DNA of 64,000 bases from Trebouxia sp. TZW2008. Taxonomy: Eukaryota > Chlorophyta > Trebouxiophyceae > Trebouxiales > Trebouxiaceae. Where the stretch lies: NCBI GenBank assembly GCA_002118135.1, contig BDIU01000079.1, forward strand, positions 62,001-126,000, in the 5' to 3' direction. The translations under genes were made by a program, and so were the position numbers. A model generated the notes under the pieces. It worked only from the letters and a program-made list of their open reading frames with translations, was not told the origin of the DNA and ran no database searches. Positions 23,570 through 35,674 of the stretch are shown here, one piece after another. Numbering within the stretch: position 1 is the first letter of the stretch; every line of letters starts with the position of its first letter.

Positions 23570-24553
23570 ATGGCCGGCTTACGTTTTTTTGCGAGTGCCG
23601 TTGTGGTGTATTCAAGCTTGTATTACGGCCGCGCGAGCAATATCTTCTCGGATACCTCTAAAGACGCCATTCGAAGTACGTTCGCTGAAGCTGTGAGAAA
23701 TCACTCAAGCGCTGAAGCTACGAGAAAGCACTCGAGCGCTGACGCTGTCAGAAATCACTCAAGCAGACCCAGGCATCGCCGGTTAGACATTGTCGTCGCA
23801 CACTATGATGTGGCAAGAGTTGACGAAGCTACAAAACTCTGGTCAAATGTTTTGCAAACACCTCATATCAGCGCCTTATCGCCACAACTGCTCTTGTATT
23901 GCCAGAACAATCAGTCTTTAGATGCAGATTTGAAATGGTTTGCAGAACATGGTGAGATTGTCCGCTTGGAAAACTTTGGGCGTGAAAGTCATGTGTACTT
24001 ATGGCACATTGTTCACAACTATGGTAATCTGGCGGATCACACGCTTTTTCATCAAGACATAAATGACCCAATGGCTGGAGACACCATGCTCAACAGATTG
24101 CCTTTGCTGAAGCCGCAAACCGGCATGATGGCTCTCAGTTTCATTGGGACGTGCAACTGCAAAGATTGCGCTTTGACTCCCATCCCCAAGTTGAAAGAGA
24201 TTTGGGCAATGGCGCGACACAGCTTTTGCAGTCCAGATGACATTTATCCAATTTTTTGGAAGGGTGCTTTTCTTGTCTCTTCTCAACGGATACTAACCTT
24301 GCCTAAGAAGGTGTATGTGAGCTTGCTGGAATATCTGGAAGCTCCAGATGGCCATTGGGTTCATGCGGAGCACCCACATGACTGGGGTAAAACTGCAAGC
24401 AACCCTGTATCGGCGCATGTCCTTGAGCGGTCATGGACCCTTTTGTTTGATTGTATGCAGCTTGACGGGCCTGCAGAGTGTCCTATTTGTGACCCTGGTC
24501 AGAAAGACGGCTGTCGTATAGACACCTGTGAATGCTTGGACCCTGTCAACTAA
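23570..24553 (+). CDS. DUF3431-family secreted or anchored protein with N-terminal NHSS repeats
   Basis: One exon encodes 327 residues. The start at 23570 is the ATG that opens a hydrophobic signal (MAGLRFFASAVVVYSSLYY); the open frame extends upstream only without ATG. Three perfect-length nine-residue repeats follow (AEAVRNHSS, AEATRKHSS, ADAVRNHSS; bases 23684-23764), two with an N-glycosylation sequon. The remainder fits DUF3431: RRLDIVVAHYDVARVDEA, then RLENFGRESHVYLWHIVHNY, LADHTLFHQDINDPMAG, and a cysteine-rich tail. DUF3431 proteins occur in fungi and algae, often beside glycosyltransferases, and have a glycosyltransferase-like look, but their reaction is not known to me. The conserved N-x-G-R-E block is the best candidate active-site region. 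Confidence 0.85.
   Translation: MAGLRFFASAVVVYSSLYYGRASNIFSDTSKDAIRSTFAEAVRNHSSAEATRKHSSADAVRNHSSRPRHRRLDIVVAHYDVARVDEATKLWSNVLQTPHISALSPQLLLYCQNNQSLDADLKWFAEHGEIVRLENFGRESHVYLWHIVHNYGNLADHTLFHQDINDPMAGDTMLNRLPLLKPQTGMMALSFIGTCNCKDCALTPIPKLKEIWAMARHSFCSPDDIYPIFWKGAFLVSSQRILTLPKKVYVSLLEYLEAPDGHWVHAEHPHDWGKTASNPVSAHVLERSWTLLFDCMQLDGPAECPICDPGQKDGCRIDTCECLDPVN
23684..23764 (+). repeat. 27-base coding tandem repeat (x3)
   Basis: Three 27-base units, in frame, encode AEAVRNHSS-like nonapeptides at the N-terminal stalk of the DUF3431 protein. The units start at 23684, 23711 and 23738. Confidence 0.95.
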
Positions 24554-27116
24554 CCACCTTAGATCATCTTGTATACATCAAAACTATTCATAAAATTGAT
24601 TACTCAAACAGCTCAGGACTATTGTACCCCAGAGTCTGCAACAATGCCCTGTCCATGTTGCATATACTGATGTCCTAATCGTGACATTTCTGCGTGTCAG
24701 CAAACATCATTGCAGCCCAGCTGCCAGTATGTGTGCATGCTGATGCCGTTGATGTTTAATCGAAAGCCACAAGCAGAAGCATTGCATGATATTTGCCACT
24801 ACAGCCAACATGCAAAGACAATCCTGGCTGCTCAACAGCTGCAACAAAAGAACTGCGAGTGTCACTTCCAGGCTTTTCCATCACCACTTAGAGTGTGCAG
24901 CTGGACTATATGAATTCACACCCATGAAAGTCATTGATTTGTGCATACATGACACAAAGCACTTCTGACAAGGCATGTCGCTGGCATCTCAAGGAGCAAG
25001 TCAGCACAAGGCAAAGCAAGGACCTGTGTGCCCTATATATATACATACACACACAAAAGAGGCTGTGTCAAGGGCGCTTTGCTTTTACCAGGACAGATTG
25101 TTGCTGCTGCACAGGCAAGCAGGACTTGTCTAGCCGCTCTCATTTGATTTGCAAGGTCAGCTTCTCAACATTTGTTGTAAATTGTGGATTGACGTCAAAG
25201 AGTGAAGCAACTATGCCAACCTAAGAGCTGTTGCCAACAAAATTTATGCTACATGCAAGTTTGACACACAAATGCTGCAAGTGGTATCTTGATAAACAAA
25301 CACAGGATAGATACTGCTTTGTAAAGATTTGCATGAGCAGAATGGTGCTGCACAATTTTGTCCATCTTTCTGCTTGGTTTGGAAGTCTTCCTGATATTTA
25401 CCAGACATCAATAGCTAAGTGGCAGGTCACTGATCAGCAACTGTTGTTCAGACAGTAGCAGCTGGTGTTCAGACAATTGCAAAGCTGTACAAACCTGAAA
25501 TCCTTTTCTGGATTGGCTATAGGCTTCAGCAGAATGCAGCGCTATCAACATTTGTGGTACAGCACAGCCAGGGTGCCTTGTGTTACTCGTCACCGTTTGA
25601 CAGCAACAAGTGTGTCAGAAAATCCATTACTGCTCACATGACGACTGGAAGGCGTGCAACCAGCACGTGAATGCCTGGGTATGGCAAACACAAGAGCCTA
25701 CCTGATAGCTGACTGAACATTGTGACATCATGTCAAGCAAAGTTGCTATCTGATGCGCGCGCTCGCCAGTTTATTGACGTGAGGAGCTGCACCTGCAGTA
25801 GGCATGCATCTGCACTTCTGGCACACATGCAACATGAGAATCATACATGATTGCAAGTGACGTGTCTATAGTATCAAGGTTGCACAAGTGAACTGTTGAC
25901 TGCAAGCAGCATTTCTAAGACAGTATCATCACTTGAACCCAACTTGGCAAGCGCCAAAAAGCATGTAGCAAAAGATTCAGCAGCAAGCTTTGTACCAGGC
26001 AGTGCAAAGGGCAGGCTGCAGCAGCAAGACAAGCTTGGGCAACAACACATTAGACATGAGGCGTACTACAGGTCTGCGCAGTCTGCATGCCTTGTCGCTC
26101 AGTTAGCAACAGTCAAAAGCAACTGTCAAGTCTCAGCCTTAGCAAGCGACAAGTCCAGCAGGAAGTAGCACTTTGCTTTCATGAGCAGCAGCAGCAGCAG
26201 CAGAAGAAAGCAGCATGATTTGCTCTAGCATTGTAAGCAGCTGGTGTTGTGCCATTTCAAATGTTGGTACACACCATCGAAAGCTTTCTTTGTAGCATGG
26301 GCAACAGCCTGTGCATTGCTGGCAGCAGCAACGGTGGTATTGGAATCAGCATTCACTATCAAGCCTTGGATTGTCTGCTAGCAAGCACACAGCAATTTCA
26401 TGCACTGTCAAAGCAATTGCCTTGTTATTTGACACAAGCAAACAAACTGCTTGCAATTTTGCAAGTGTGCCGGCGATGTGCTGCTGGCCTACATGTTGTG
26501 GCTTATGCATACCAACTGGAAGCAGGCTAGCACAAAGTCAAACTTGGCATCAAAACTGATTATCACAGAGCCAACAAGCAGCAACCACCAGATTTTGTTG
26601 GTGAGCTTGTCCTGATTGCACAACACATTGGCAGCAGGTCTGTCCTTGCTTGCAACAGCGCATGTACAGCATGTCCTATACAATATGCACGAGCAGCGTA
26701 CTAGGCTTTGGCAGCAGCAGCAGTAGCATAAGCAAAAGTAGTTAGCTGCATGCAGCAAAAGCAATAGCATCTGAGCTTGTCGATAACAGATAGACAGCAG
26801 CAACAAGACATTCACCTGACGGCAAAGAACACAGAGGCAGCAACCCCACACTGTCACAGAAGCGCCCCCCATCATTGGGGCAAGTAATACCACAGCTGAT
26901 TGATCAATGCAGTATCATGCGAAATTCATAGCAACCAGCAGCAAATTGTTGTTGGCCACAGAGGCAGGCACTAGAGCAGCCTTATGATACATGTTGTCCA
27001 GCACTGCCATGTGTGTTTGTGTCAGCAATAAAAGCAGCAACATCAATCTGGATCATGGCAGATGCAGTTCTCAGACCTTCATTGTTGCAAGCTGCTGTAG
27101 CTGCGACAGGCGTTAC

Positions 27117-27117
<1 letters not shown>

Positions 27118-27150
<33 letters not shown>
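27118..27150. repeat. (CAG)n microsatellite
   Basis: An uninterrupted run of CAG units within a wider CAG-rich region. It gives a poly-alanine or poly-serine stretch in translated frames but no real gene is apparent. Confidence 0.95.
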
Positions 27151-27154
<4 letters not shown>

Positions 27155-29228
27155 AGTTGCAGCAACATCACATGCGCTGACTACATTGACTGGGTGGGAG
27201 CAGCAGCAGCAGAGGTCGCAACAACATCACGTACACAGAATGCATTTTCTGGGTAGTAGGAGCACATATGCTGACACTTTTTTGTTGGGCAGCGGCAGCA
27301 GCACAAGCTGTGTTAGCAGCATAGACAGCAGTGGCACAACCAATAGCAATAACCAGCACACACACTATGGCTTTACACGCAACAGTAGCATGAGCATTTG
27401 CAGCACCCGCACCACTGATGCTATCAATGACATCAGAGGCAGCAGCTGTGATGGATTCAGTGAGGCCATTGTGTTGTGGCAGCAGTTCCACAGCGGTAGA
27501 GGGCAGTCAAGATGGCTACATGATGGGAGGCATCACACAAGCTGCCAGCCATCGTACCAGCAGCACAGTATAGAAGACACGAGCAGCATTTCACTGCATT
27601 GCTACCTCCCACGACGGTAACAAGCATCAGCACCAACAGCAACAGAAGCTGAAACGCCACTGATTGCCAGAGGCCTTACTGCCAAGCAGCGCAGTATGCA
27701 CCAGATAGCGCATCAACCTTGTCATGAACGTCTCATGATTGTAGAAGGTACATTTGATATGCATAACTTTGGTACTGTGTTCTCTGAAACCGACAGATTC
27801 CACTGTCTTCAGAAAGTTTGGCTTGTCAGCAAACACAGTCAAAGACCTTCTGACTGTCCTGCTCAACATACCCCACTGGATGTTGAAATTAGAGATGCCC
27901 ACTAGGTTTAGCATGCTTTGTTACACCGAATGCAGCTTCAGCTATATGGTACTCATGTGACACAGGCATCAGAGGCACAGCATACTGCCAGCTACACAGT
28001 GCAAGGAAAACGCCTACTTCAATTGATGTAGACAGGAAGCATTCATTGCAGCATCATCTATATCAGCTTGAGGGTCACTACGGAAAACCGACATCCAATC
28101 AAACTTGGCAACTTGATTTGACTGACTAAGAGCTACAACAGTGCAAAGGCTCTTGATGTGCAAACATATCCACACAGTTGGCAGCTGCAGCCCATGACAA
28201 CTTGTGCAGGCTTTCATGCAACATGTACAAGGCATGAGCAACACATCAGCAAACAACTGGTCACTAAAAGTTGAAAGCGCAATGTGATGCTCGATATGAT
28301 CAAAGATTCTACAAGGAGTTCTGCAATACTCAGCATTGCGTCCAGGCTCAGGCTTTATTGATTCATTGGACAGGTCAGCGTGTGACAAAATACCGCTGTA
28401 TGGTCAAGCATACCCAGATGGCGGCACAGAACCAGAGATGTGCATCCTAAGTCACATGTCCTAAATTGTGTATGTAACTAGGTACGCCAGGCTACAATGC
28501 TGTGCAGCTGTAACCAATTGATAAGTCCTGAGGGTGCCTGAACACAGCCTGATTATTGTGTAATCACTCATGTCTGTGAGCAAAATGCTTTCAAGACTTT
28601 CCCTCAGGTATAGCAAGAGTGTTCAGAAGCCGTAGCACTTGATCTGTTTGACAGCAAGTTGTGCTGAAGGTGCACCACCTTGGTCTTTGCTTCATTCTGC
28701 TTGGTTGCACAAATGTGACCAATTGCACTAGGCTCTGTCAATTGTGCGGCAAGCGGCATGAAAGCAGAGCCCCGGCTATGTTACTGTCATAGTCTGGAAT
28801 TGATGCAAGCAGACTTGTCAGGGAAGGATTATGCAGACATGGCCTTCTTCAACATAGCAAAGCCCTGATGCAAAGCACAGACTCTGGCAGTCCTGCAGCG
28901 CCTATTGCAGATACTTGGTGTACAGCAGTCCAAACACAGTAGCTGCAGAGCAACCAATAGTCCTGAGAGCACTGCCATTGTTGAGCAATGCCAGACTGAT
29001 CGCTTAAGCAGCTTCCTGACATGCACACTGATCATCAACACCTCCGACAAATCAATCAGGCAGCTTGTTCTGGTTGTTCAGGTATTTCTTGAAGCGCTGT
29101 GAAGCTGTTGGTGCAATTGCAGAACAAGCAGAACGTGTGGTCAGAATATGGGTGCTGCCTGCATAATTTGGCTAGCCATTGCTGTCTAGAAAATCCATAG
29201 TAAGATGAACACGCACGGGCTTGCTCCA

Positions 29229-29480
29229 AAATGCATACGCAAAGCTGGCTGATGCAAAACGTTTTGCAGGTTGGACTTAAACGACCTGTTGGGCCCATCA
29301 CCGGTCAAGGCTGTTGTGTTGTTACAAACAGTGGGTTCCGCCGGCGCAAAATTACGAACGCAAGGTTTCAACTTTTGCCGCAATATCCCAAAATAGATGT
29401 ATGACTTATTACGCAAAGCTGGCTGATGCAAAATCTTAAATGACGTTTTGGGACATCGCCGGTCAAGGCTGTTGCGTTAC
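29229..29480. repeat. Spaced direct repeat (two copies of about 75-95 bases)
   Basis: The block TACGCAAAGCTGGCTGATGC, a middle part, and CCGGTCAAGGCTGTTG occurs at 29229-29322 and again at 29408-29480, about 180 bases apart. Copies differ by small indels. The element type is unknown. Confidence 0.75.
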
Positions 29481-29855
29481 AACAGAAAAAGGAATTGAAG
29501 CAAAACCACAGAGCTCATGTGCACAATCATGGCTCGCGTCCTGAATCAAATCTCCTGCTGTTCAACATGTTGTTCGAGCCTGGCAGACGTCAAGAATCAG
29601 ACCCCATAACGCCGCTGTTTCGTAAGAATCGATAGGGGGACCCAGGAGCCTACCCCACACCTTACCCCCCACGAGCGGGTGGCTTTGATCGTCTACGTGA
29701 AGGGTTTCGCAGGCCCTAGCAATATATGAACTTTGAAAACGCCAGGTATCCGTACTCGTAAGTCGTGAGATCGTCTGTCCTCGCTGCTCTGGCTGTTTGC
29801 TTCTGCGTTTCGTGACCGCTGTTCGTGAGTACGGTTCGTGATTCGTAGAAGCAAG

Positions 29856-30900
29856 ATGGTTAAGATCCTCATCGCAGCGCTAGTGCTTTTGGTGAGGTTT
29901 ACACGACTGGTCTTGCTCGCGGTGCAGCTGCCTGTTGCAACTTTCTGCCCACTGACTTGACTGGCCCCTGCAGGTCGCTCAGGGCTGCTTGACAGCTGCC
30001 AATGGTACAGCACTGATTTTGATGGGTGCTGACTCTTATCCTCAGCGACCACTACCGTTCAGCCAATTTGCACATGTTTGCAGGGGAAAGCGTCAAGGGC
30101 AAGCGCACCCTGCTAGCAGAGGGTCTTGACTACGACGTTGAATATGCTTCGTCTGCTCCAACCCAGCAACCTTCTTCACCCAAAGCATCTGCACCTCCAC
30201 CACCAGTTCACTATGCAGGCAAGTTTCGTGTGACCCTCTGGACAAACGCTCGCGACTGATTTTCGTCACTAAATTTTCTATAGCGTTGTTGCAGGTGTTC
30301 AAAGCAGCAACGGGACCAACTCCACTGTCAGCAAAAACGCAACTTTGCCTGCTGTGAGATCTGTCATAGCGTTTTCCTCGTTCGCAAACGCTGCAGCCTT
30401 TGACACCACAGCTCAGAACAACGTAAGTTTTGTCCAAAGGCATTAGCTTGTCTTTTGCAGCACATAAGTACTGATTCGTGTTTTGCTGTGCAGTACAAAA
30501 AATCGATCGTTGACTCTCTGGAAGCGTACGGCTACAATGTTGCAGTCACCATCAACAGCGTCACCACCGGTTCTGTTGTGGTAGACAGTACCACGACGTT
30601 CCTTGACGGTTCTTCGTCAGGAGCCATCGCCTTCTCAGCCGCTCTCGGAGACGCAAACAGTGTTTCGCAATTGTTCCCCTCAAGCACCTACGGCACAGTC
30701 ACCGTAAAATCGGCCTCTGTAACAGAAGTCAAAAACAGTAAGCCTTCTTTTGCTGCTCACATACTGCAAGGTCAAATCTGATGTCATGTATCAGACTAAT
30801 TTTGTCGTCTTGTGCTGCAGCTAGTGGAGCTGCACAGATGGGATTGAGTGCTCTGGCGGCTGTACTGGTGGCATTGACTCTAGGCGCTGTAGTCCTATAG
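29856..30900 (+). CDS. Small GPI-anchored surface protein with SEA-like module
   Basis: Six exons join in phase: 29856-29891, 29974-30004, 30084-30218, 30295-30422, 30494-30737 and 30821-30900, giving 217 residues. Introns are 71-82 bases, except 79 for intron 2. The third intron has a GC donor (GCAG|GCAAGT); a GT donor four bases on would bring a stop in the next exon. The protein has a signal peptide (MVKILIAALVLLVAQGC), a Pro/Ser-rich stalk (APTQQPSSPKASAPPPP), a module of about 100 residues ending TGSVVVDSTTTFLDG and SSTYGTVTVKSASV that resembles SEA-type beta-rich domains, and a C-terminal hydrophobic tail (LSALAAVLVALTLGAVVL) preceded by small residues (TSGAA), as in GPI attachment. TGTAA, the chlorophyte polyadenylation motif, lies at 31023. 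It probably sits on the cell surface or wall; the function is unknown. Confidence 0.85.
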
Positions 30901-33900
30901 GTTGCTTTAAACTTGATTGCTTGTAGAATTGTGTACTATGACATCAGGAAGTTTGTGTTTCTGCTGCTGCTCTTCCTTTGAAGCTCTATGCAATATCCCT
31001 GTTGACTTCTTGCATAGCAAAGTGTAACAACAGAAAAGCCACCAAAACCTACTGTGCTATATGTTTTTTTAAGCTGTATTGCTGCACAAAAAAAATCAGG
31101 AAAGATTTCATGCTCTGCTGGTAACCTTGAGCATTGAAACATTTGTGCTGTGTCAGCTTATTTCTTATCAGCAGAGTGCATTATGGACAGGGGTCTGCTG
31201 ATGGCAAGTCCTGGCCAAATGAACATTGCACAACACCTAATCAACAGCTGCAAATGGCGCTTGATGTCCCAAGATCCTGACCAAAAGACAGCAGCCAATT
31301 GAAGAAGTGACAGCAACAGTGGCTGTCAAGTCAGCTGGGCTGTTGCTTGCATGTGGATAGTAGAACGACCGCACAAGCACTCTTCAGAGCTCCAGATGCG
31401 TTTCATGCACGACGTCTCAATTGTGCATGAGGTCAGCAACATGAACAGTGCTACATGGCAGCATCCACACACTGCAAAACATGGTACATTGCAAAAGCTG
31501 CTGCACCAGCATGACAAGTGGCCCGTTGCAGCATTGCTGTGATTATGCCGATCTAATTCACAGCGGACAGGTCTCGCAACAGCCTTTCCTGACGTCAACA
31601 ACTCAACGTGACTGCAAGTGCTCTCTTGCTGCAGGGCCTTGCGCATCAGCACCGATTGTCAATGTATTCACACATGTCATCAGGAAAGAGAATGTCCCAA
31701 GCAGGTGTAATGACTGCTATTGCTTCATCTGCAAGCATGCTGACTTGTGCCTGCCAAGGTTTTGGTAGATCAGGTGTGCAGGTATGGGGATGTCATGTAT
31801 AGGGATGTCACCTGTGAGACTTTAATTTGAATACATGCATCAAATCAGCTCTGCATACTCATTTGATTACATCAACTCGCCCATTTGCAGAGAGCCAGAA
31901 ATCAGGTATAAATTTGGTCAGAAGGATCAGCAACAAGAGCTGCTTTGCAGACTGGAATCTTATATGCTGTGCCATTCTTAAAGAGGATGTATTGTGACTG
32001 CAGCTCAAGCCATCATGCAGCTACATGTGCAATGTTCTGCTCGGACGCAAACAAGCAAAAGGTTGGTCATGAAAGCCATCATGCAGCATCTTATCAGGTT
32101 GCAAGAGATGGAGAACTTTACAGTTCAGCTGATTTGTCAAGGTGCTTTACAAAACAGATGCAAGAGCACCAGACACACACAGCCCTTCTGCGTTCAGCTA
32201 TGTTGAATGCTTCACTGCTTCATGTCACCGCAGACTAATGTTCATGGTTCAGATCCTGCACTGTGCTCAAGTAAGCAACAATGAATATTTGACTGTCATG
32301 CTGGGACATGACGTTAATGCGCATGTAAAGCAACACCACGCTGTCAATTGTCTGTTGTGCTGCATGTTGCAAGAGTCAGCTTAGAAGGCAATGAAAGTCC
32401 TGTAACTTGATCAACATGCCTGTGCCTGTACGGCAACATTCTCCAGCAGTAACTTGTTCTCGCAAGTTACATAGAAGAATTGTAGCCTTTCATACCGCTT
32501 GCAATGTGTGCTTCTCAGAAAAACATGCTTGCTCCGATCCATGCCTGCTGGGTCCAAAGGCTTGCATACACAGGCTGGCCATAGGTGCAGTCAGCATTGT
32601 GCTGCACCTCGATGTGAACAGCATGTTTGCTGTGAGCAGGTATGTGATGTGCCCAAAACCTACCAGGTGAACAAAAATTTGGGCGCCAAAGACAGTCTGT
32701 TTCTTCATTATATCACTTGGGTCTAGACAGATGTCAGGAAGGAAGGGTGCATGTGTAGTGTGACACGTGACTGATGGTGATGCAAGCAGCAATTAAGCAG
32801 TTGCTGTATGTGGGAGTTTTCTTTGCACATACAATATCTGCGATGCTGTGCAATCCGGTATTAGGCTCATCAGAGGGTGTCATATTTGCCAAATAGGCAG
32901 CCAGTCAGTCTGCAATAGCAATGACACACCTTGCTTGCTGCCTTTGTGGCTAGCACAATTCGATGTTGTAGGTCAGACTCAACCATCAGCAGCTGATCTG
33001 AGGGCACAACAAATGTCATACAGCAAGTTGCATTTAACATTGTTGGTGAATCATTTGCAGCTATACCCACAGCACCTTTATGCCACATGCTACAGAATGT
33101 TCTCACTTTCTGAAACAAGCCTTGAGTTGAGCTTGAGGGCCACCCGCGGCATTCCTGAAGATCTTCGCCACTGCTGAATCAGCTGTCCTGCATCTGCTGC
33201 AGAAAAGGAGAATGAGCATTCGCCCCTTGCAAGTAGCAACAACAGACCTGTTGGAGAGATGTTGGATAGCTGTTGGAGGTATGTATATCATTCAGCAAAT
33301 TTGATGATTGAGCAGCACAGTGTCGTACAGCAACTGCTGTCTGCTGCATCTGCTGAAACAGCATGAGCATTTGCATCTGCTGGAACAGCATGAGCATTTG
33401 CATCTGCTGAAACAGCATGAGCAGTTTTGCAATAATTTGCATGCGCACCTTGCAGACATATGGCATGTTGTAATTATATTGCAGACAATGGACCTGTTGA
33501 GCTTGTGCATGATGCGCCAAAAAGGCTCCAAAACAGCCAACTAAACGGTCTCACACCATGCATAGTCCTTGAGATGTGCCTGCTGCTTCCTTGCAAAAGT
33601 CGGATGACAGTACTAGCACTGCAGCATTGCAGCCCAAGCGTTGCTGCATGCGGCTATGCCATCAGCTGCTGATGTACTGAGAGGGACAGAACAATGCTTA
33701 GCAGGGCAGATCGTATCCTGTGCTGTAACAGCAATCTTGCCCACCAATGGGCTGGCACTACACAACTGACTGAAGTTTAGCTTTTGCGCTATGTGCAATC
33801 ACTGTGTGTGCCAAATCTTGGCCTGCCCAGGGGCTGCTGAATTGTCTTGCAAAGTGCTATGTGTTTGCAAACTCAAGACCACATGTGTTTGCCAATCCCA

Positions 33901-34441
33901 AACAAATTGTACTCTGTTTTTGAATCAACACTTGCAATCTACACCTACTCATGCATAGAGGCTTCCTGCACTGAGCACCTCCAGGTTGCTGTGTCAGTGC
34001 ATAAACGCTTCAAGTGACCTTTCAACATCAGCAGCATTGCCGGGCGTTCTAATGATTCTTCACACCCTGGTCAGTTGCATATTTGTACAGCAGCAGTACT
34101 AGTGAACTGCCTGCAAACAAAGTTGTGTGCAAAGCCATTTTGTGCCGATGCACATCTGCAGCGATTGGCGGCTGAGAGGGGCAGAGAGGGGACCGTCTTC
34201 TCTTGCAATTCGACTGTGAGGGCATGACTGTTCGCGTTAACAAGGTGCGTGTTAGTAATGACGAAATTCGAGCTTCACTGCAAGGCGTTTGTTTAACAGC
34301 TTGAGATAAATGACGACCTAGGACCTGCATGCGCAGGTTCTAAGGCAATGCGCGTCGATGGATAACAACGACGAGCCACAACGCTTGTCAGCTTTGTTAC
34401 ACCTTGTTGTCGCTGCCTATAGCGTCCCTTGAGTTTGAATC
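30901..34441. other. Intergenic stretch with a small minisatellite
   Basis: No gene is supported. Frames of 60-113 codons overlap on both strands without motifs. A 27-base triplicate lies at 33347-33427. A possible TGTAA polyadenylation motif for the GPI-protein gene lies at 31023-31027. Confidence 0.4.
33347..33427. repeat. 27-base tandem repeat (x3)
   Basis: Three units beginning CATCTGCTGAAACAGCATGA follow head to tail at 33347, 33374 and 33401, with one or two differences. The plus frame stays open across them (nonapeptide LLKQHEHLH-like), but no surrounding gene is evident. Confidence 0.9.
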
Positions 34442-35674
34442 ATGAAGCTGTATTTAGCGACCGCACTGCTTTGGTGGTCATTCTTGACGCCTACAGGGTC
34501 GATCAGGTCAGGGAAGCGCACGCAAAATGACTCCTTTACCTCAGCCCAGATGGAGCGAATCATGTTTGCAAACGAGCTCGATGCTTTAGAGTATAGAAAT
34601 CAGTGCGGGTCAGGTTGGCACCGCATTTTCGAAGACTGGGAAAACAGGCAACGCGCCGCTCTGCGGCGAGATCCTGCTGTCAAAGCAGTGGTGTGGAGGT
34701 GTCGCTCATTTTGTGGAGGCTTGGGAGATAGGCAAAGAGGGATTTTGACAAGCTTTGCTTTCGCACTTGCGACCGATAGAGCGTTCTTCATTGACAGCGA
34801 AAATCCTGTACCTCTACAATACTACTTCCGCGTCGCTAATCCCGAGTTGCACTGGACCTTTGATGAAAGTCTGCTGGAAGGGCGGACGCATATGGAAGAA
34901 GACTTCCTCAACTCGTTTCCATCCGTAGGCGACTTTGCAAGCGCTAATTTGTCATTCTACGACGACTACGAGGTGGTTATACAGATAACCAACTTTTGGC
35001 GACCTTTAGGTATTTTGCGCAACCCATCTGTCACATCAGCCAACTTGCTGAATAGCTATAAAGACTATGTTCTGGCTGGGTGCATTTTAAACTATCTCCT
35101 AGTGCCAGCACATGATCTGCAAATGCAAGTCAATAACAGCCGAGGCCTGGCCATCAGCTCACACAAGAAGCTTCTGGCTTTGCAAATCAGGAGCGGCGAC
35201 AGCCAATCTAAGAATGAAACAGTTCTGAAAGGTCTTGAGCAAATGTTCCAAAGTTGTGTTGACAACATTGTTAGCTTGTCACAAAGCAAGTTCAAAGTCT
35301 TCCTCACGACTGATTCTGTAGACATAGCCCAAACGTTTGGGGCCCTTACACCTGATGTGTTCATGTTTGGTGGTGACATAACCCATATTGACGGAGCATT
35401 TGGATCAACAGACAGCCCTGCTGCTGCATTCCGTAAAGTTGTTTTGGATCACATCATGATCAGTCAGGCAGATGTATTGATCATTTCCAGAAGTGGCTTT
35501 GGAGAGGTAGCTGCCATGCGTGGGTTCAAATCTTACTACAACCCCATGCAGTGCAACTATGGAAAGCCTATCCCTCACTACTCATTTCCTAACAAGGAAC
35601 CTCAAGGCGTCCCAGCAACTGAGATCCACAAAGTGGAAGACATCTTTGCAAATTTCAAGGCTTCACAGACATAG
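34442..35674 (+). CDS. Fucosyltransferase-like protein (GT23/GT37 type fold), secreted or Golgi
   Basis: One exon encodes 410 residues with a clear signal/anchor (MKLYLATALLWWSFLTPTGS). Recognisable blocks are CRSFCGGLGDRQRGILTSFA and FALATDRAFFID near residues 87-120, the phosphate-loop-like start seen in plant xyloglucan fucosyltransferases and related enzymes; LLALQIRSGDSQ near residue 245, matching the (H/I)-x-R-x-G-D GDP-fucose motif; FKVFLTTDSVDIAQTF; and LIISRSGFGEVAAMRGF near residue 350, the S-x-S-x-F/G-x-x-A block. These support transfer of fucose from GDP-fucose in the Golgi, although the overall similarity to a named subfamily is weak. A TGTAA polyadenylation motif lies at 35742, about 70 bases after the stop. 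The gene lacks introns. Confidence 0.75.
   Translation: MKLYLATALLWWSFLTPTGSIRSGKRTQNDSFTSAQMERIMFANELDALEYRNQCGSGWHRIFEDWENRQRAALRRDPAVKAVVWRCRSFCGGLGDRQRGILTSFAFALATDRAFFIDSENPVPLQYYFRVANPELHWTFDESLLEGRTHMEEDFLNSFPSVGDFASANLSFYDDYEVVIQITNFWRPLGILRNPSVTSANLLNSYKDYVLAGCILNYLLVPAHDLQMQVNNSRGLAISSHKKLLALQIRSGDSQSKNETVLKGLEQMFQSCVDNIVSLSQSKFKVFLTTDSVDIAQTFGALTPDVFMFGGDITHIDGAFGSTDSPAAAFRKVVLDHIMISQADVLIISRSGFGEVAAMRGFKSYYNPMQCNYGKPIPHYSFPNKEPQGVPATEIHKVEDIFANFKASQT

Larger units (their letters stand above)
24554..29855. other. Five-kilobase spacer rich in CAG-type simple repeats
   Basis: No gene could be supported. A CAG/GCA microsatellite lies at 27118-27150 and looser CAG-rich DNA covers 26.1-27.6 kb, creating long but low-complexity frames (one of 209 codons at 26991-27620 is mostly Ala/Ser/Thr runs). 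Minus-strand frames at 27627-27914 and 28014-28388 look mildly protein-like but fit no family. A duplicated block lies at 29229-29322 and 29408-29480 (annotated separately). Confidence 0.4.

Noticed and set aside
26991..27620. 209-codon plus frame
   Set aside because: It is made of CAG-type repeats and Ser/Thr/Ala runs with no domain; low-complexity DNA keeps the frame open.
27627..28388. Two minus-strand frames, one with KFDWMSVFRSDPQ, reminiscent of fucosyltransferases
   Set aside because: The resemblance is to a few residues only; no phase-consistent join or further motif could be found.
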